A DNA stretch of 21,085 nt from a virus: the IMG/VR virus record IMGVR_UViG_3300032294_002335, positions 1-21,085 of that record; one strand, written 5' to 3'. The stretch's first letter is position 1. Every line of letters begins with the position of its first letter. The notes beneath the pieces are model-generated. The model saw only the letters and a program-made list of their open reading frames with translations, was not told the origin of the DNA and made no database searches. Shown here piece after piece: positions 19,744-21,085 of the stretch. The translations under genes were made by a program, and so were the position numbers.

Positions 19744-20005
19744 TCTATCATTTTTTATTCTGCTAAGTCATTGATTTTAAACAACTCTATCATTCTATCA
19801 AATATATTGGGGTTTTAGAGAAATCATGTTTTTTAGCCAAACCATGGCTTGACAGAGCGATCTACAGACTTTTTTTCATACAATTTTATTCTATACGAAA
19901 AAACACGATAGAAATGATAGAATGATAATAAGATATTGATATACAAGGATTTATTCCAATAATATTTTGATAGAATTATGATAGGGTTTTGATAGAAAGG
20001 ATAGA
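19744..20005. repeat. GATAGA/TCTATC motif cluster (candidate origin iterons)
   Basis: Nine copies: TCTATCA at 19744, 19786 and 19794, then on the other strand CGATAGA at 19906, TGATAGA at 19915, 19968 and 19990, TGATAGG at 19979 and GGATAGA at 19999. The left group points one way and the right group the other, around an AT-rich centre with a T run at 19871-19876. This is the kind of arrangement found at replication origins or multi-site regulators. Confidence 0.7.
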
Positions 20006-20041
20006 ACAAAGCATCTGATCCGCCCGACCTGTTATCTTTTT

Positions 20042-20070
20042 TTGGAAGATGCTATCTTTTTTTCTATACG
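20042..20070 (+). promoter_or_regulatory. Candidate rightward promoter for the terminase operon
   Basis: TTGGAA (20042-20047) and TATACG (20065-20070) with a 17-nt, T-rich spacer. It lies 58 nt upstream of the terminase start. The -10 keeps TATA only. TCTATACGA also occurs at about 19890, so the match could be a shared protein site instead. Confidence 0.4.
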
Positions 20071-20081
20071 ATTGGCCCCCT

Positions 20082-20123
20082 TATGTAAGAACTGGGAATC
20101 GTGTCCTATGTAAGAAAGGAATC
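20082..20123 (+). repeat. Direct repeat containing the terminase ribosome binding site
   Basis: TATGTAAGAA followed by GGAATC occurs twice: 20082-20100 and 20107-20123. The second copy contains AGAAAGGA, the binding site for the terminase gene. The duplication may mark a regulatory RNA or protein site controlling terminase translation. Confidence 0.55.
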
Positions 20124-20128
20124 CTGTT

Positions 20129-20728
20129 TTGACTGACAGAAAGAGAACGCACAAGGTAAAGGTCAGTACTGCTGACCTTGTTGGGGATCAGATCATCCCG
20201 AAACTGGATCGCGGGATCACCGATATGCAGGAGAAGTTCTGCCAGATCTACGCGACTCAGAATGTGACCCAGACCGAGGCCGCTCGCCTTGCGGGGTATC
20301 AATCACCGGATGTGGTGGCTTCCAAGTTTTTGAATGGTCGGGATAACCCGAAGGTGATCGACCGGATTCGGGAGATCAAGGCCGAGCTTGCGAAGAAGTA
20401 CGAGGTGACCTACGACAACCACATCACCGAGCTTGCGAAGATCCGAGACATCGCCTTGCAGAACGGGCAGACTGCGGCGGCGGTCGCGGCTGAGAAACAG
20501 CGTGGCATGGCGGCGGGCCTGTACATTTCCCGATCCGAGATCCTTGTTGGTCGGATCGATCAGATGAGCAAAGACGAAGTCCTCCGCGAGATCCAGAAGC
20601 TTACTCAAGAGTTCCCTGCGCTCGCCAGTATCACCAAGATGAAGGAGATCAACCCTGTTTCAGACCGAGAAGAAGATGTGGACCTCCTTGAAATCGAGCC
20701 AATTGGAAGTCCATTGGACAAGAGTTGA
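20129..20728 (+). CDS. terS: Terminase small subunit
   Basis: A 199-residue protein of the phage terminase small subunit type (Terminase_2-like). It binds the packaging site and loads DNA on the large subunit. The diagnostic region is MQEKFCQIYATQNVTQTEAARLAGYQSPDVVASKFL (about 33-68), the helix-turn-helix with T.T.AA..AGY, followed by the oligomerisation helices and LYISRSEILVGRID. I choose the TTG at 20129: AGAAAGGA lies 8 nt upstream and the product starts TDRK like many genes here; no in-frame ATG occurs before residue 33. It is first in the rightward operon. The large subunit is expected just beyond the window. Confidence 0.9.
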   Translation: MTDRKRTHKVKVSTADLVGDQIIPKLDRGITDMQEKFCQIYATQNVTQTEAARLAGYQSPDVVASKFLNGRDNPKVIDRIREIKAELAKKYEVTYDNHITELAKIRDIALQNGQTAAAVAAEKQRGMAAGLYISRSEILVGRIDQMSKDEVLREIQKLTQEFPALASITKMKEINPVSDREEDVDLLEIEPIGSPLDKS

Positions 20729-21062
20729 AGCTTGGGCCGGAGCGGGTATGCCGGACGTGAATGGGGCGGCTGAGTTCGGAGAGTTCTGGATAGAGAACAA
20801 GGTGTCCGATACTAAGAATTTTAAACCGGATGGCCTGTGGAGACCTGCGCAGATCGCATGGCAAACCAAGAGATCCATGATTTTTCCGAATGTCTGGAAC
20901 CTTGTTAGCCGTCCACGGGCAGGAACGGTTGAAATTTATTCCTGCAAAACGCTCCTTTCTCTGGTGACAGAGGGCAAAGGTGAGCCGGAATTGGTCCTTT
21001 ACGCGCCGGTCAAGTGGCATTTGCTCTTTGACCATTTAAAACTGTGGTTTGAGAGCCGGTAA
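20676..21062 (+). CDS. PD-(D/E)xK nuclease-like protein (VRR-NUC-like)
   Basis: A 128-residue protein with a restriction-endonuclease-like core: E18 in RVEAWAGAGMPDVNG (16-30, D27 in the G.PD motif), FWIENKVS (37-44, E40 and K42) and LWRPAQIAWQ (54-63, Q59). This E...GxPD...ExK...Q..W pattern is typical of small phage nucleases near VRR-NUC. It overlaps the terminase small subunit gene by 53 nt. The ATG has AGAAG very close, so a later TTG start is possible, but E18 should stay inside. A role in packaging, junction resolution or host DNA breakdown is open. After its stop (21062) the window holds only a 7-codon ORF. Confidence 0.75.
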   Translation: MWTSLKSSQLEVHWTRVEAWAGAGMPDVNGAAEFGEFWIENKVSDTKNFKPDGLWRPAQIAWQTKRSMIFPNVWNLVSRPRAGTVEIYSCKTLLSLVTEGKGEPELVLYAPVKWHLLFDHLKLWFESR

Positions 21063-21085
21063 TGACTGACGCGCCGGTCAAGTAG

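Larger units (their letters stand above)
19595..20128. other. AT-rich non-coding half of the control region
   Basis: No convincing gene on either strand. From 19595 to 19740 I see only a TTGTCC-type motif and a pyrimidine run. From 19744 to 20005 the sequence is strongly AT-rich and holds the GATAGA motif cluster. The last part holds two copies of TTATC/CTATC followed by T runs (20031-20043 and 20053-20063), a candidate rightward promoter and a direct repeat before the terminase gene. Confidence 0.7.

Noticed and set aside
19834-19856. AGCCA...TGGCT with a T run, considered as a terminator
   Set aside because: The T run lies on the wrong side of the short 5-bp stem for rightward transcription, and leftward it becomes an A run.
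19849-19880. TTGACA on the + strand as a promoter -35
   Set aside because: No acceptable -10 box lies at 16-18 nt; the nearest TACAAT is about 24 nt away.
1-21085. tRNA genes
   Set aside because: I found no cloverleaf with the conserved GTTCRANNC T-arm; a tRNAscan run would settle it.

Overview
The window looks like part of the genome of a tailed bacteriophage (or a closely related prophage) of an alphaproteobacterium. Phage origin rests on a terminase small subunit, a phage-type M15 endolysin, the C-terminus of a giant LPD38-like polyvalent protein, a complete phage replication set, and dozens of tiny genes that overlap by 1 to 20 nt. The host guess rests on ribosome binding sites of the form AGAAAGGA(G), which match the longer anti-Shine-Dalgarno tail (CCUCCUUUCU) usual in alphaproteobacterial 16S rRNA, and on the resemblance of many small proteins to ones I recall from rhizobial and roseobacter phages. 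A podovirus is plausible but not shown.

Layout. Positions 1-882 (+ strand) hold the end of a rightward late module: a large virion-type protein running in from outside the window, then an M15 endopeptidase. From 19169 back to 879 almost everything is on the - strand and forms one long, tightly packed cluster. Read in its own direction, it begins with small accessory genes (19169 to about 14000), including a tandem array of modular paralogues at 15523-17253. Next come a dCMP deaminase, a lysozyme-like transglycosylase, two DNA-binding proteins (one with a DnaA domain IV-like end, one a winged helix) and a small HExxH metallopeptidase (13700-9850). It ends in the replication module (9400-879): an SSB-like protein, an AEP primase of the TOTE type, a UvrD-like helicase, family A DNA polymerase with proofreading domain, and an SNF2 ATPase. 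The two modules converge at 879-882 with a 4-nt overlap of coding ends.

From 19170 to 20128 lies a stretch of about 960 nt without a convincing gene. It holds a good sigma70-type leftward promoter, many palindromes, a 33-34 nt direct repeat, TTGTCC-containing direct repeats and an AT-rich cluster of nine GATAGA/TCTATC motifs. I read it as the divergent control region and likely replication origin. Rightward from it come the terminase small subunit and an overlapping PD-(D/E)xK nuclease.

How it may work together: leftward early transcription from 19217-19245 makes host-takeover and regulatory proteins first and then the replisome. No DnaB/gp4-type helicase is visible here, so the UvrD-like and SNF2 proteins with the AEP primase may fill that role. 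The polymerase carries leucine at the position equivalent to E. coli Pol I Phe762. Late genes probably run rightward from the terminase around the rest of the genome to the endolysin. The most distinctive signal is the tandem paralogue array, whose shared C-terminal residues appear to be imposed by the next gene's ribosome binding site.
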